From assembly GCA_027625915.1 (NCBI GenBank), contig JANTQA010000076.1, forward strand, positions 1,798,001 through 1,862,000: 64,000 bases of DNA, given 5' to 3'. The notes beneath the pieces were generated by a model. The model was not told the origin of the DNA. It did no database searches and saw only the letters and a program-made list of their open reading frames with translations. This document shows positions 10,292 to 21,025 of this stretch, piece by piece. Position numbers and translations under genes: made by a program. Numbering within the stretch: the stretch's first letter is position 1; each line of letters starts with the position of its first letter. Origin of the DNA: Anaeramoeba flamelloides (taxonomy: Eukaryota > Metamonada > Anaeramoebidae).

Positions 10292-11394
10292 ATGTATAGA
10301 AAGAAGAGAACTTACACCAACATATTGTACTTGAAGGGGGGACTCCCGCAACTTCCAAAGGACAGATGTGAGGATTACTTATCCGAACATCTGGGCGAAA
10401 TTTGGAGCTCAGTAATTCATTACCAACATTTCAAGGTAATGAATTACGTAATGGAAGAAGAAGAAAAAAAAAAAAAAAAAATTTATTTTTTAAGGGGCGC
10501 AGGACATTTGAACATGAAGTAGCCAAAACAGGGCCTATGTTCACAAAACTGGAATTCAGCACCACTTGGAAAGCCACAGAAGCATATAATGCACTCTACA
10601 ATTATCCTATTGTCATTTACAATAGGATAATTGAGGTAATATACACTAATTCAAGCTCTTTATTGAGCATTCTTCCTTATTTAACACCTTATAACCCCTC
10701 TGGATATAAGGCTTTTAGAGGTTATAAATTGGAATCTCCCGACTCCAATTACTCGGCAAATAAAGACAAAAGTCCCCACCGAGGCCCGATTGGGTATACC
10801 CCTCAAAACCCAGGGATAGGGATACACTATAAATATCCCGAAAATTATTATACTGAAGGTGAAAGGCTCTCTCAACAGTCTTACAAAAAAAGAGAGATGA
10901 GCAAAAGAAAACCTCAGAGAAACAATAGGTCAAGAACCTATAGAGAAGAGAACTCAAAAGAAAATCAATTGGGGAAAAAAACCCATATGAGTTATAGAAA
11001 TGCGGTTAAATATAACCCTAAAAAAGACTTAGAGAATAAAAAGAAAGAAAAAAACACTCAAAAAAGAGATATATTCTCAAAAAATGCTCTCTTTGTAATA
11101 GGTAAAAAAGAGAATATTCTAGAAACAACAGAAAAACAAAATATTGAGAAACACTTCATGAGTTTCAACCCCAGTAAAATTGAAAAAAAAAACTCAAAAA
11201 CAGGGGAAAATTATTTTATTGTTTATTTTAAAGATGAGAGAATGAGAAATAGGGCCCTCATAATGAAGGACACTATAATAAATAATACAACAATCACAGT
11301 CAAAAAAGCTCTAAAAAAATCACTCAATCAAAATAATAAAAAAAATAATAACCCTAACTCAAAAGAAAGAAAAAAAAAAAATAAAAACTATTGA
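10292..11394 (+). pseudogene. LINE copy 2 ORF1 with RRM-like domain
   Basis: The protein starts MYRKKRTYTNILYLKGG at 10292. It changes frame at an A-run near 10460-10482 and continues as the frame open 10402-11394. Near the end of that frame NALFVIG (about residues 228-234) and YFIVYFKDERMRNRALIMKD (about 271-290) resemble the RNP2 and RNP1 strands of an RRM fold; ORF1 proteins of several LINE clades bind their RNA through RRMs. The middle is Arg/Lys/Asn-rich. The RRM call rests on pattern only. A frame break in an A-run separates it from the Lys/Glu-rich coiled-coil-like continuation. Confidence 0.7.
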
Positions 11395-11601
11395 AGAAAT
11401 ATCTCAAACAATAAAAGATATCAAAAAGAACAAGAAGAAAGTTTAAAAATAATTCAAGAAAAAATAAAAAAAACTAAAAGAAGAAAAAAAAAATAAATAA
11501 AGATTCACAAAAAGAATTAAAAAGACTACTCAAAGATAAAATAAAACTAAAATTAGAGGTAGAAATGGGTATAAACATACAACCCAATCCTGACCTAAAT
11601 A

Positions 11602-12412
11602 ATGATCAAAAAAAATAAAAACAAGAATAAAATTGAGAATCTCGAAAAAAATAAAGAAAACACTCAAGAAATAAAAACAGACAATCTAGATAAACAACTA
11701 ACACAAAAGGATCAAAATAAAAACTTAGAGAACAAAAACACAAAAAATGAAAAATTAGAAAAAAAAAATCGAAAAAATGAAAAACCAGAAAAAAACGAAA
11801 TAAATGAAAAGTCAAAAAAAAACCTAAAAAAAACACAAAAAAAACCAGAAAAAAAAAAACAAAATAAAAACTCAAAAAAAAGAAAAATCTCTAAATCTAA
11901 AAAAAGGTATAACTCTTGATCAAAGTGACACAGAGGAATCAAACCTTAATTCAAAATCAGGAAAATTTGATATAACAGACCCTCTTTGCGGCGGAAGCTC
12001 AAACCCACGAGGAGGAATATCTGCTACACCAAAACCTGATTTGGGGGATTCCACTCTTACCAATGAACTGAATTCCGAAGTTCAGAGAATGGACAGCGAA
12101 TTAAGTGTAATAAAGGGGAAAAAAATCACTGGATCAAAAGGAAAGAAAAAAGAAAAAGAAAAGAAGAAGGAAAAGAAAAAAACAATAGAAGGGAAAAAAA
12201 CAAAAAAAACAAAAATGAAAAATTCAGAAAAAGAATCCAAGGCTAAATTGCAAAGAAGAGGAGAACAAAATAGAGTGGTAATAAGCCCAGATTCAGAATC
12301 CTCAACAACAGAATCTGAACTAGAGAGTCACTCGGATACATCAGAATCCTCAAACTCCTCAAAATCTGAAGAGAGTGTAAACCCCCCACCCCCTTCCAGC
12401 CCTTTTCTTTAA
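11602..12412 (+). pseudogene. LINE copy 2 Lys/Glu- and Ser-rich segment
   Basis: Two open stretches, 11602-11919 (Lys/Asn/Glu-rich) and 12041-12412 (NELNSEVQRMDSELSVIKG, then Lys-rich, then a Ser/Glu-rich acidic tail SPDSESSTTESELESHSD). It lies between the RRM-like part and the Cys-rich segment and may be the C-terminal part of ORF1. No known domain is recognised. Confidence 0.5.
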
Positions 12413-12526
12413 ACAACACAAACACCCTACGAAATTTAAGGCACAATAAAAATTCAAATTAGCACAAAGCCAAATTTTAAATATTTTTTAAAAGATTGTA
12501 ACCTTAAAATACGGAATCTGATGATT
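12407..12526 (+). mobile_element. MITE-B copy 7, degraded
   Basis: CGAAATTTAAGGCACAATAA and a worn right end (TGTAACCTTAAAA..) are recognisable. It sits at the position corresponding to the left flank of the MITE-B at 3206 in copy 1, so this insertion may predate the LINE duplication. Confidence 0.6.
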
Positions 12527-12583
12527 CCTCATCAGAAAATGAAGAAGTATTATTAATAAACAATAATATCAACAATAGCAATA

Positions 12584-12643
12584 CAGTCAGTTTCACTTTT
12601 AAGGCACAAACTTTCAACGAAATTTAAGGCACAAAAAAAATCT
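12584..12643 (+). mobile_element. MITE-B copy 8, left arm only
   Basis: A perfect left terminal repeat after a TA (12582-12583), running about 60 bp to AAAAAAATCT; the right arm is absent and A-rich sequence follows. Confidence 0.8.
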
Positions 12644-12734
12644 AAACACAATAATAATAATAACAAAATAAAAAAAAAAAAGAAAAGAATTGGAAGAGGT
12701 AGGAGAAAAAAATTAAAAAAAAAAAATATAATAT

Positions 12735-12938
12735 AAAAGAAATCCAATTCGACACAAACAGCAAAACAGGTAAATATAATGGAACTAAATACCTAAAATG
12801 CAAAAGCCCCAACAGATCGAAAAAGAGGCTCTATTGTAACACTTGTAACGATAAGAAACAATATGTAGACGAAATGGTGTGCTACTATTTCGATCTTTTC
12901 AATGAAATCGTGGACCTGAAAGGGGAAGCGGAATATTG
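12735..12938 (+). pseudogene. LINE copy 2 Cys-rich segment
   Basis: The frame reads KEIQFDTNSKTGKYNGTKYL, then KCKSPNRSKKRLYCNTCNDK and a stop after GEAEY at 12936-12938. The Cys spacing (CxxxxxxxxxxxCxxC) suggests a small metal-binding knuckle, perhaps nucleic-acid binding. Copy 1 keeps only the end of it after the junction at 3407. Function not assigned. Confidence 0.5.
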
Positions 12939-13038
12939 AAAAGAAAAAAAAATCAAAAAAATATCAATAGATAACTGGGGGGGTATTGATATCAACAACA
13001 ATCGAACCCCCAAAGAAGAGATTTTACTGGGATCATTA

Positions 13039-13164
13039 CAGTCAGTTTCACATTTAAGGCACAAACTTTCAACGAAATTTAAGGCACAAAAAAACCTCAT
13101 ATTAAACAAATTAATTTTTTTTACAAATTTTTAAAATTTTTTTTTTTTTTAAACCAAAACACTA
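13039..13164 (+). mobile_element. MITE-B copy 9, right end decayed
   Basis: The left repeat CAGTCAGTTTCACATTTAAG follows TA at 13037-13038; the right end has decayed to AT-rich sequence but the second TA (13165-13166) survives. LINE copy 1 holds the empty site GATCATTAATTCAAAC near 3592-3605, so here copy 2 is filled and copy 1 empty. Confidence 0.85.
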
Positions 13165-13294
13165 TAATTCAAACAAATGAAAACCCAGAAAAATCTCAAA
13201 ATCTTCTAAACTCTCTAAAACTTAAAAAAAAGAGAGAATATATACAGAAAAAAAAAAAAAAAAAAAAAATTTTTTTTTTTTCCAATATTATAGA

Positions 13295-15007
13295 ATGATT
13301 TTATATAAATGGTACAGAACTGATTTCGAAAACCACTTAGGACAACCAATTATTTTTAAGATTGAATCTAACAGGGGAAAAAGAATCGTGGAGCATACCA
13401 AAAACAAAAGGATTTTTAGAAAACTGAAAAAAATCCTCAAAAATGAAATAAAAAAATGGAAGATAACAACCATAAACTGTCATCAACTGAGAGAATGGCT
13501 TTCACAAACGATCAAATACTCATATTATCGTACCTATGAAACCAGACAAACAGCAAGATATAGTGACAAAAAATACTGTTTTTTTTTTTTTTATAGGAAG
13601 AAATATCCAAAAAAAGCTAAACTTCCAAAACTATTCAGAAACATCTACAACTACACAGTTGAAGAAATCAAGAAAAATCTCAAGATCTCTTTTACCCATA
13701 GCAAAAAAATAGTTAAATATGGGAAAATAGGGACATATGAAGACAAAAACTATGGATGTATTAGGAAAGTGGGAAGAAGAAACAAACTTATCTTCAAAAC
13801 CACAGAAAAATTCCTATCTATTTTAGAGATCTTCTCAATAATTAATAATCCTATACCTTTAAGGATATTAAGAAGAGGAGAGAAGGAAATAGAAATCTGG
13901 GATGATTCCATCAAAATTAATGAATATCAAGAAATATTCATTAAGAAGACTCAAACAATAAACCAAAATATCAAAATGCTAAAATATGACCAAAATAAAA
14001 TCCCTAAATTTATATCCAGAGGAAACACCGCACAAATTGAAAGCGAAATTTACCTAAAAATCGCAACATTCAATGTGGGAGGATTAGGAAATGATATCAA
14101 AACAGAAGCAATGGAAATGTTCCTTTACCAAAATAACATTGACATTGCCCTAATTCAAGAGACCAGGAAAAGTAGCTCTGTATACTTAAGGAAATACAGA
14201 TCAATCTCTAAAAAATCATATGGCTCAAAGGGTAATAAAGGAGGTCTAGCAATTTTATTTAAACCATTCCTGAAACTTTTCATTACAGAAAAGCTAATAG
14301 ACCACGAAGACATAATGGGGATCAATCTAAATGATCTTTCAATAGTAAATTGCTATGGAAGACAAAGAGGCCCAGAAGGAAAGATAGACTTTCCTGAAAT
14401 CTTTAAAAACAAATTAAAAAACATTTGCGCAAACTGGAAAATACGCAAAATTCTCATAGCAGGAGATTTCAATCTAAGTAATGAACAACTAGATGAAATA
14501 CCCCAAATAGAGAATAATAATTTTAAAATTCGAAAAAATGAAAAACCCTCAAGAAAAAGAAACATTGACCATATAATATCAAAAAACATACAATTCAAGA
14601 CAAAAATAAATAAATGTATCACATCACCACTGATACCTAAAGAAAAACAAAAAATGAAAATAAAAAATAATCAAAAAAAAATAAATAAAGAAAAAATTGA
14701 TATGGTAAGACTCTCAGACCACAAAATGGTCATTAATAAAATAAAAATTGAAAAAGACCTAGAGATCAAACAGATCTACTCATGTAGAGAAGAGTCAAAA
14801 TTTCAAGAAGAATTTATATTATACTTCAAGGATAAAGAACTAAACGAAAAAAACTTCTCAAATTTTAAAAAAAAATTCACAAAAACCATTCATATCATTC
14901 AGGACTTAAAGTATGAAGACTACATTACAATCCAAAAAATGATAGAATTTATAGCAGATCCATACACTAAAAAAACAATCACCAGAGAAAAAAAAAAATT
15001 GGAATAA
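13295..15007 (+). pseudogene. LINE copy 2 ORF2, endonuclease part
   Basis: 570 codons in one frame. Residues 1-250 are Lys-rich without a recognised domain and continue upstream in broken form to about 12950, so ORF2 has an unusually long N-terminal extension before its endonuclease. From about residue 254 the EEP domain is complete: ATFNVGGLGND, IDIALIQETR, GDFNLS, RNIDHII, LSDHKMV. It would nick target DNA for target-primed reverse transcription. A 15-base T-rich insertion near 13577-13594 adds Cys and four Phe where copy 1 has a MITE-B. The frame ends at an A-run (14991-15001); the reverse transcriptase follows after the shift. Confidence 0.88.
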
Positions 15008-15095
15008 AATTCTGAAAAAAATTAATTCAGAATTTAGACTAAATAATATAAACTGGTGGAAACACTACAATAGAATCAGAGGAAACAGCCTCAAA

Positions 15096-16947
15096 ATGAT
15101 CAAAAATAATCCTAAAATGGAATATGAGTATCAAGCTCATATTGATTCCATTAAGAAAGAGATCAGCAAAAAATTCTTAAAAGAAATTCAAGAAACCAAA
15201 AATTTCTTTAGTAATGAAGAATCCTCTAATACATACTTTGAAAAAAAAGAAATAGAAGAACAAATAAAATGGATAAAAAAACAAATCAGTCAAACAATTT
15301 GACAAAATATATCTATATAAAAAAGATTCGAGAAAAATAGAGGATAAAAAATACCAAGAAAATTATTCCAAATTTATAGATACTCTTCAAAGAATATTTC
15401 AAAACTGGATCAAAAACCCAGAAAGGAATAACCTAAAATATATAAAAGAGAGAGATCTTCTCTTTTTACATAAGAAAGGAGATGAAGGAATAACTCTCAA
15501 TTATAGACCAATTTCAATTAATAATGCTCTGGCAAGGATTTTCTTAAAATTTGTCTACAAGAGAATCGAACGATCATGGGAACATATTACCCCAGCTCAA
15601 TTCGGTTTCAGGAAACAATTTGACACTAGGATTGCAGTCAAAAATTTCTTTAAAAAATTCAAAGAAGAAAAAGGGAAAAGAAAATCAGGCCACACATGGG
15701 CAGTAACTATTGACCTTGCCAAATGTTTCGACTCAGTCCCTCATAGATTAATTGTCGAAACAGCCCCAAAATTCATTAAAGATCCTCTAATTAGAGAATT
15801 TATCAAACAATACTATGCTGGAGATGGAACTGGGGTATACCAGGGAGATCCATTATCCCCTATCATTTTTGCATATATAAGCCATTTTATATTGCAAAAA
15901 ATGCAACCGCACGCTATACATACTCAAATGTATGCAGGTGATCTAATTCTTATAATGGAAGGAATATCCGAAAACAAAATAGACGAGCAATTAAAAAGCA
16001 GCATCTACCCCATTATAGAAAAATATGGTCTTACAGTAAATGACACTAAGACCGAAAAAGTAACAGCTTTAAAAAAGATAAAGTATTTAGGTATATGGCT
16101 GAATAAGAAAGAGCACATTAAGAAAAACCTACTGAAGGCAAAAGATAATTACCAAAAGTATATATACATATATGCTAACGGGACTTTATCGAATGCCCTC
16201 AAAATACAACTATTTAAAGCAGTAATACTACCCCAAGTACTATATGGTTTAGATATCTTTAATCTAACCCAAACATATTACAATGAGATTGATACTTGGG
16301 TCAACAAAAGACTTAAAAAAATTATCAAAATACAACGGGGTACTCCCACTGACATTCTAAAATGGGAGACCAGAACTGAGCCCACTTCTCACATGATCCT
16401 TTCAAGGAAGGCTAATTTCATTAAGAAATTAAAGCTTTTAGAACTGGATCATCTAGCCGAAGACCTCCAACTAGATGTAATCGAAGGGATAGATTGGGAA
16501 AAAATGGGGAAAAAAGAGATCAAAAAAAAACTCCATCAAACTCACATAAAATCGATACAAGACAAAGTAGATTCATCTAAGGAGGAAGAAAATTGGAAAT
16601 TAAAGAGATATCTCAAAATCAGCCAATTTCCAGAAAACTTCAGCGAAAAACAACCCTATTTAAACTGGCGATCATCTACTACCCTATTCAAACTCAAATC
16701 ATTCTGTAATGGATTGAACAAGTATACATACAAATGGGAAAAAGGAGTAGACTCAAAAATCTGCCCATGTTGTAAAAAAAAAGTAGACGATGTCGACCAT
16801 TTCATCTGGGAATGTAAAAAGTACGAAAGAGCTAGAAGAGATTGGAAAAAACAAATCAAAGAGAACAAAATTTTTGATTATAACATAATAATCAAGAAGG
16901 ACACAGACACATTACTGAGAATTATGAACCAAAAAAGAAATCTATGA
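15096..16947 (+). pseudogene. LINE copy 2 ORF2, reverse transcriptase and Cys/His knuckle
   Basis: The linker is open 15096-15302. One extra A in the run near 15277-15283 shifts the frame, and from about 15303 the reading frame is open to 16947. It contains YRPISINNALARIF, FGFRKQFDTR, motif A TIDLAKCFDSVPH, motif B YQGDPLSPIIF and motif C YAGDLILI (15931-15942; Gly where the first catalytic Asp should be). The C-terminal CPCCKKKVDDVDHFIWEC is the Cys/His knuckle typical of LINE ORF2 ends. Confidence 0.9.
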
Positions 16948-17321
16948 CCCTACAATAGACTACTTTTTTGACTAATATGACTCAACATGCAATCAAGAAA
17001 AAGGAACTCAAAGCAAATAAAACTTAAGAGTAAACCTTCCAAAGAACTCTAAACTACTCAATTCACTAAACTTTTTACTTATTTTACCCTTATTCACTTA
17101 TTTATTTCTTTATTCTTCATTTTTTTACCCTATCTTTATTTTTTTAACTCTTCTCCTTTTTTTTTACTTCTCTTTTTTTATTTAGAAAACTAAATTAGGA
17201 TTAAAATACTCCCAATGACTGTATCTTTAGATACTCTTTGAATTGGAAGTCTCAAATTTAGTCACTTCAAAATTCTCTCTTTAACAGATTAGACATGTTA
17301 TCTAACCCTTAGCAATAAAGC

Positions 17322-17340
17322 AAAAAAACTCTTTTTTTTA
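17322..17340 (+). repeat. LINE target repeat, right copy
   Basis: An A-run, CTCT, a T-run and A directly before the outer arm of MITE-A (17341). It is the third copy of the target sequence. Confidence 0.7.
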
Positions 17341-17372
17341 AGACATTTCTTGAAATTTTTTTCCAACCAGTG
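17341..17372 (+). mobile_element. MITE-A, right terminal end
   Basis: AGACATTTCTTG... to CCAACCAGTG is the inverted copy of 487-518 with one difference (CGACC/CAACC), followed by TA at 17373-17374. It closes the outer element opened at 487. Confidence 0.78.
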
Positions 17373-17475
17373 TACAATTTCTTTTTCGGAATATTGTAAA
17401 TTATTCTTTTATAATATAGTAAATTTAATTGTTTTTAATCAGATACATTGCTGAATATTATGAACTGTTTCAGTA

Positions 17476-17697
17476 CAGTTAGTTTCACTTTTAAGGCACA
17501 AACTTTCAACGAAATTTAAGGCACAAACTTTCAACGAAATTTAAGGCACAAAAAAATATCAAATTAATGCACAAAATTTGAAATTTTTTTCTTTACAATT
17601 TATTTTTACTAGAATTTGAATTTTGTGTCTTAATTTGGGATTTTTGTTGTGCCTTAAATTTCGTTGAAAGTTTGTGCCTTAAAAGTGAAACTGACTG
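17476..17697 (+). mobile_element. MITE-B copy 10, outside the LINE nest
   Basis: 222 bp, TA at 17474-17475 and 17698-17699. It exceeds the usual 197 bp by an exact 25-base tandem duplication inside the left arm (unit ACTTTCAACGAAATTTAAGG plus CACAA). This is the only MITE-B outside the LINE copies. Confidence 0.93.
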
Positions 17698-17699
17698 TA

Positions 17700-19002
17700 T
17701 AAGAAAATTAGTATTCTACTTTTTATTAATTGGGTGATATATTTGGTACCCAGAAAGAAAAATAACTTTCGTGTTGTCGATACTATTGATCAAATTCCAT
17801 GTATTATTTTTGGTTAAAGTTGTGATGATCTTTATAAAAAAAATAATTGAAAAATCTCTCCCTTAATATAAAAAAAATCAAAAAAAAAATGAAAAAGCTA
17901 ATTTACAATTTTTCCAAACCCTAACTCTTTGTTCCAAATTTCAAAAAGATGGGCAAGTTGATTTTGTTTATCTTCACAGAATTAGCTTAAAAATAATCAA
18001 AACTTGGATGTGGTTTTGAGAAAAAAAAACCAAATTCCTCTAATTTTTGGAAAATTCTCTGTGTAAACCTGAAAAATCAAGAGAACACATTAATAATAAG
18101 AATCTAATTTTTTATTACTTGTGAATGTTGAACTTGTTTTGAAAAAAATTCAAATAATGAACTACTCGATATAATGAAAAAAATTTTTTTATTCCAGAGT
18201 GTTAACTGGTATGTTCTTGTTCCCCAGCCCCTATCTAAAAATAAGAAGTTCCGAACCGTTATTTCTCAATTATTCAATTCCTATAGCATAGCTTTTGAAA
18301 ATTTTTAATAAAGTATAATAAAAATCAAAATCAAAACTAAATGAAAAATCTCCAGATTTGAACATTAAAACCTCATTTATTATTAAATACCTCTGAAGTC
18401 TATTGTTCTTTCCAAGCCTAAATCTGAATTTCAGAAAACAATTTTATAAAAATTCGTGTTTTTGGCTACCTTTAAAATTCATATTAAGTTTCAGATCGAT
18501 CAAACGAAAATCAAAATAACAACACTGTACACTACATACAAGATCATCTTTTTTCCCATTTCAAATACCTTATTCCTGAAATGTATTTTCTTGAATTTCA
18601 AAAAATTCCAATTGCCAATTTAGTTGATTCATTGAAAAGAGGAATCAAAATAAAAAAAAATTAGTTTCAAAATTGTTATTCAAAAAGGTGTCTCTGAAAT
18701 GTTGGTTGTGGGGGATTTGAAAAATAAAATAAAAAACGGAATGGTTATTTTGCAAATGTCGCAGTAATAAATTGTAAAAAAAATAGAAAATCATTCATTA
18801 ACTTTCTAATCTAATTTTATTTGTGATCGTTTTTTGTTTTGTTTGGGAAGTTCTTTTTTGTCACTTTTAAAGCAAGGTTACAAAAAATTAACAAAAAAAA
18901 GAAAAAATAATAAAAAAGCAAAAAGCAATTTTTTAAAAAGAAAAAAAAAAAACAAATTTTGTTTTGTTTTTTAATTTACTTTCCAACCATCAAGTGGATT
19001 AT
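17700..19002. other. Gene-free stretch, transposon nest to eL13
   Basis: AT-rich sequence without a credible reading frame or recognised repeat. It includes the 3' flank of the eL13 gene, whose stop is at 19003-19005. Confidence 0.5.
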
Positions 19003-19740
19003 TTATTTCTTCTTTCCTTGTCTGATTTTGATGAGTCTTTCTTTGGTTTTTTGAATTTTGTCTCTTCTTTCTTTTGCAAGATCTCGTTCACGTAATTCTT
19101 GTGGGATCACTCTGGTTTCGATTGTTCTTTCTGGATATCGAACCTTCATATAGGTTTTAACTTGTTTGGCTTGTTTTTGCAATTCTCTTTTCGAGTCTTG
19201 TTTGTTTGGATTTTCTTTGGAATATGAAAAAATAGAAAAATTAATAAAAAAAAAAAAAAAAAAAAAAAATAGAAATAAGTAAAAGAAAAAAAAAAAAAAA
19301 AGTAAAGAATTGAAAAGAAAAAAAAATAAAAAAAAAAAAAAATTATTACTTCTTCTTCTTGGAAATAAGATCAATTTTTCTTTGTATTCTCTGAGTCTTT
19401 CAACATTTTCTTTCAAGGTTTGTGCAGATCTGTTTTTTCTTCTTTTGTCAACAGCAATACCAATTCCCATTGCTTGGTGTCTTGAAATGCCTGCCATTTT
19501 CAATTCTCTGTGAGTGAAACCTCTTCCTGATTTGATTCTCATGTTGTATCTTTGAGTTTGGCAATGAACAATTGGTCTGAGAGAGCCAGATGCTGGTCTT
19601 GGTGCTACCTTGATTGCCTTTTTGATTCTGTTTTGTTTTCTTCTTGTCTTTCGTGCTGGTTGGTTAAACCATGTCTTTACTCTTGTTTTCCAGTCTTTGT
19701 GGAAATGGACATTTGGTAAGGTTAATTTGTAGTTTGGCAT
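19003..19740 (-). CDS. RPL13: 60S ribosomal protein eL13, two exons
   Basis: A component of the large cytosolic ribosomal subunit. The start [20 protein letters not shown] and the stretches [33 protein letters not shown] and [11 protein letters not shown] match eL13 throughout. Exon 1 is 19350-19740 and exon 2 is 19003-19214. The intron, 19215-19349 on the minus strand, begins GTAATA and ends CCAAAG. Splicing joins PRRR to K-NPNKQD in frame and gives 200 residues, close to the family's usual 200-211. The 135-base intron is a multiple of three with no stop, so an unspliced message would read through into a long Phe-rich insert. The next gene, the AlaX-like one, is divergent with 1.3 kb between the two starts. 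Confidence 0.95.
   Translation of the reverse strand: MPNYKLTLPNVHFHKDWKTRVKTWFNQPARKTRRKQNRIKKAIKVAPRPASGSLRPIVHCQTQRYNMRIKSGRGFTHRELKMAGISRHQAMGIGIAVDKRRKNRSAQTLKENVERLREYKEKLILFPRRRSNNFFFFLFFFLFNSLLFFFFFFYLFLFFFFFFFFINFSIFSYSKENPNKQDSKRELQKQAKQVKTYMKVRYPERTIETRVIPQELRERDLAKERRDKIQKTKERLIKIRQGKKK
19215..19349 (-). other. Intron of the eL13 gene
   Basis: Minus-strand GT...AG, 135 bases, very T-rich on the sense strand. The phase (1) is fixed by the protein alignment on both sides. Confidence 0.9.
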
Positions 19741-21025
19741 TACCTTTTGAAATAAAAATTTAGAATTGATTTAAAAAAAATGAAAACTTGATTATTCAAA
19801 AATAACAAAAATTAATTCCTTTCCAAACAAATGTTTGTGAATTTGGAATTGCTTTTTCAATTTTTGGTTCTTTGAATAAACTAATTTTCCTTTTTTGGGT
19901 TGAAAGAAGACAAATCTTCATAATTCAGAAATAATCCTTAAAAAAAGATCAAAGAGATTTTGATAATCTTTCAATTTCCTTGAGAAAAGATAAATATCAA
20001 TAAATGGTGGGTCTTTGGTATGAATAAGAGATAATTTATCTTTGATTATTTTTCTTTTAATATCCTTTCTACTGAATAGAAAATTAAGTCATTATTTTAT
20101 TTTTCTAATTTATTTTAAAAATTTGTTTGATATCAAATTTCAATCACAAAGAGATACGGTTAATTGTAAAATAAAAAGAACTTAATTTTTATTCAGCTTT
20201 CCATAAAAACACATTCCAATACCGTCAAAAAATCATCAAAGTTTACTGAATTCTCAAAGGGAAATTAATAATTTCTACTGGTTTTAAGTAATAATAATCC
20301 GAAATGTTAAATGATTTACAAATCTTTTTTTTAAAAAGCTGAATGAAAATTTTGTTCCATTTATTTTGCAAGAATTGTTAACCTATTAATTTACATGAAG
20401 TTTTTTATCTTCCTCTAATACCAACAAATAAAGAAATTGTTGAGAAAATTGAAAAAATAATTTTTTTTTTATTTTGGAATTAAAAATGTTTGTTATTAAT
20501 TTGAAAAGAGTTTTTATTATTGCAAGAGAATATATATGAATCCAAAAAAAGTGAAGTAACTATTAATATATTTTAGCAATCATTTTTTGTGGTCACTTCG
20601 AGTTTGTATTGAATGACTTTAAAAAATGATTAGATTTTTCTTATTTCAAAGAGAGATCTTGTTGCTTTTTCGGAAATATCTTATAAAAAGTAAAATGATC
20701 AAAAAATAATCAAAATGAAGATCAAAAATGATCTTTCCAAATTTTAATTTGATCCTTTCAATTACAGTGGCGACATATTGTTTGCCTTTCAAGTTTTTTG
20801 ATCTTTGACTCAAATAAGTAAGTTCTCTTTGAAAAAAAGTTTTCTCAACAACTTTAACTTTGAAAAGCAAACAAAAAATTTCACTGATCTCTCAGTACAT
20901 CTAACAACAATTGTATCACCCAAAAATGATAAATAATCAATTTTTTCAATAACGTCTTGACTTTCAGTAAAGCAAAGTAGAAAAATTCATTTTTTTTTTC
21001 TTTCTTATCTGAAATAACACAAACA
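19741..21025. other. Divergent intergenic region, eL13 / AlaX-like
   Basis: 1,285 bases between two start codons reading outward, so it must contain both promoters. The sequence is AT-rich; I see no recognisable TATA box, operator or repeat in it. Confidence 0.5.

Larger units (their letters stand above)
10245..17321 (+). mobile_element. LINE copy 2 (non-LTR retrotransposon)
   Basis: The same element as copy 1 in the same orientation, about 7.1 kb, starting with a T-run then ACATTTTAC and ending GCAATAAAGC. It carries one degraded, one truncated and one decayed MITE-B insertion (12407-12526, 12584-12643, 13039-13164) and lacks MITE-C. It is less interrupted than copy 1: endonuclease open 13295-15007, reverse transcriptase open from about 15303 to 16947. 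Remaining frame breaks lie at A-runs, so at least some could be consensus errors rather than decay. Confidence 0.92.
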
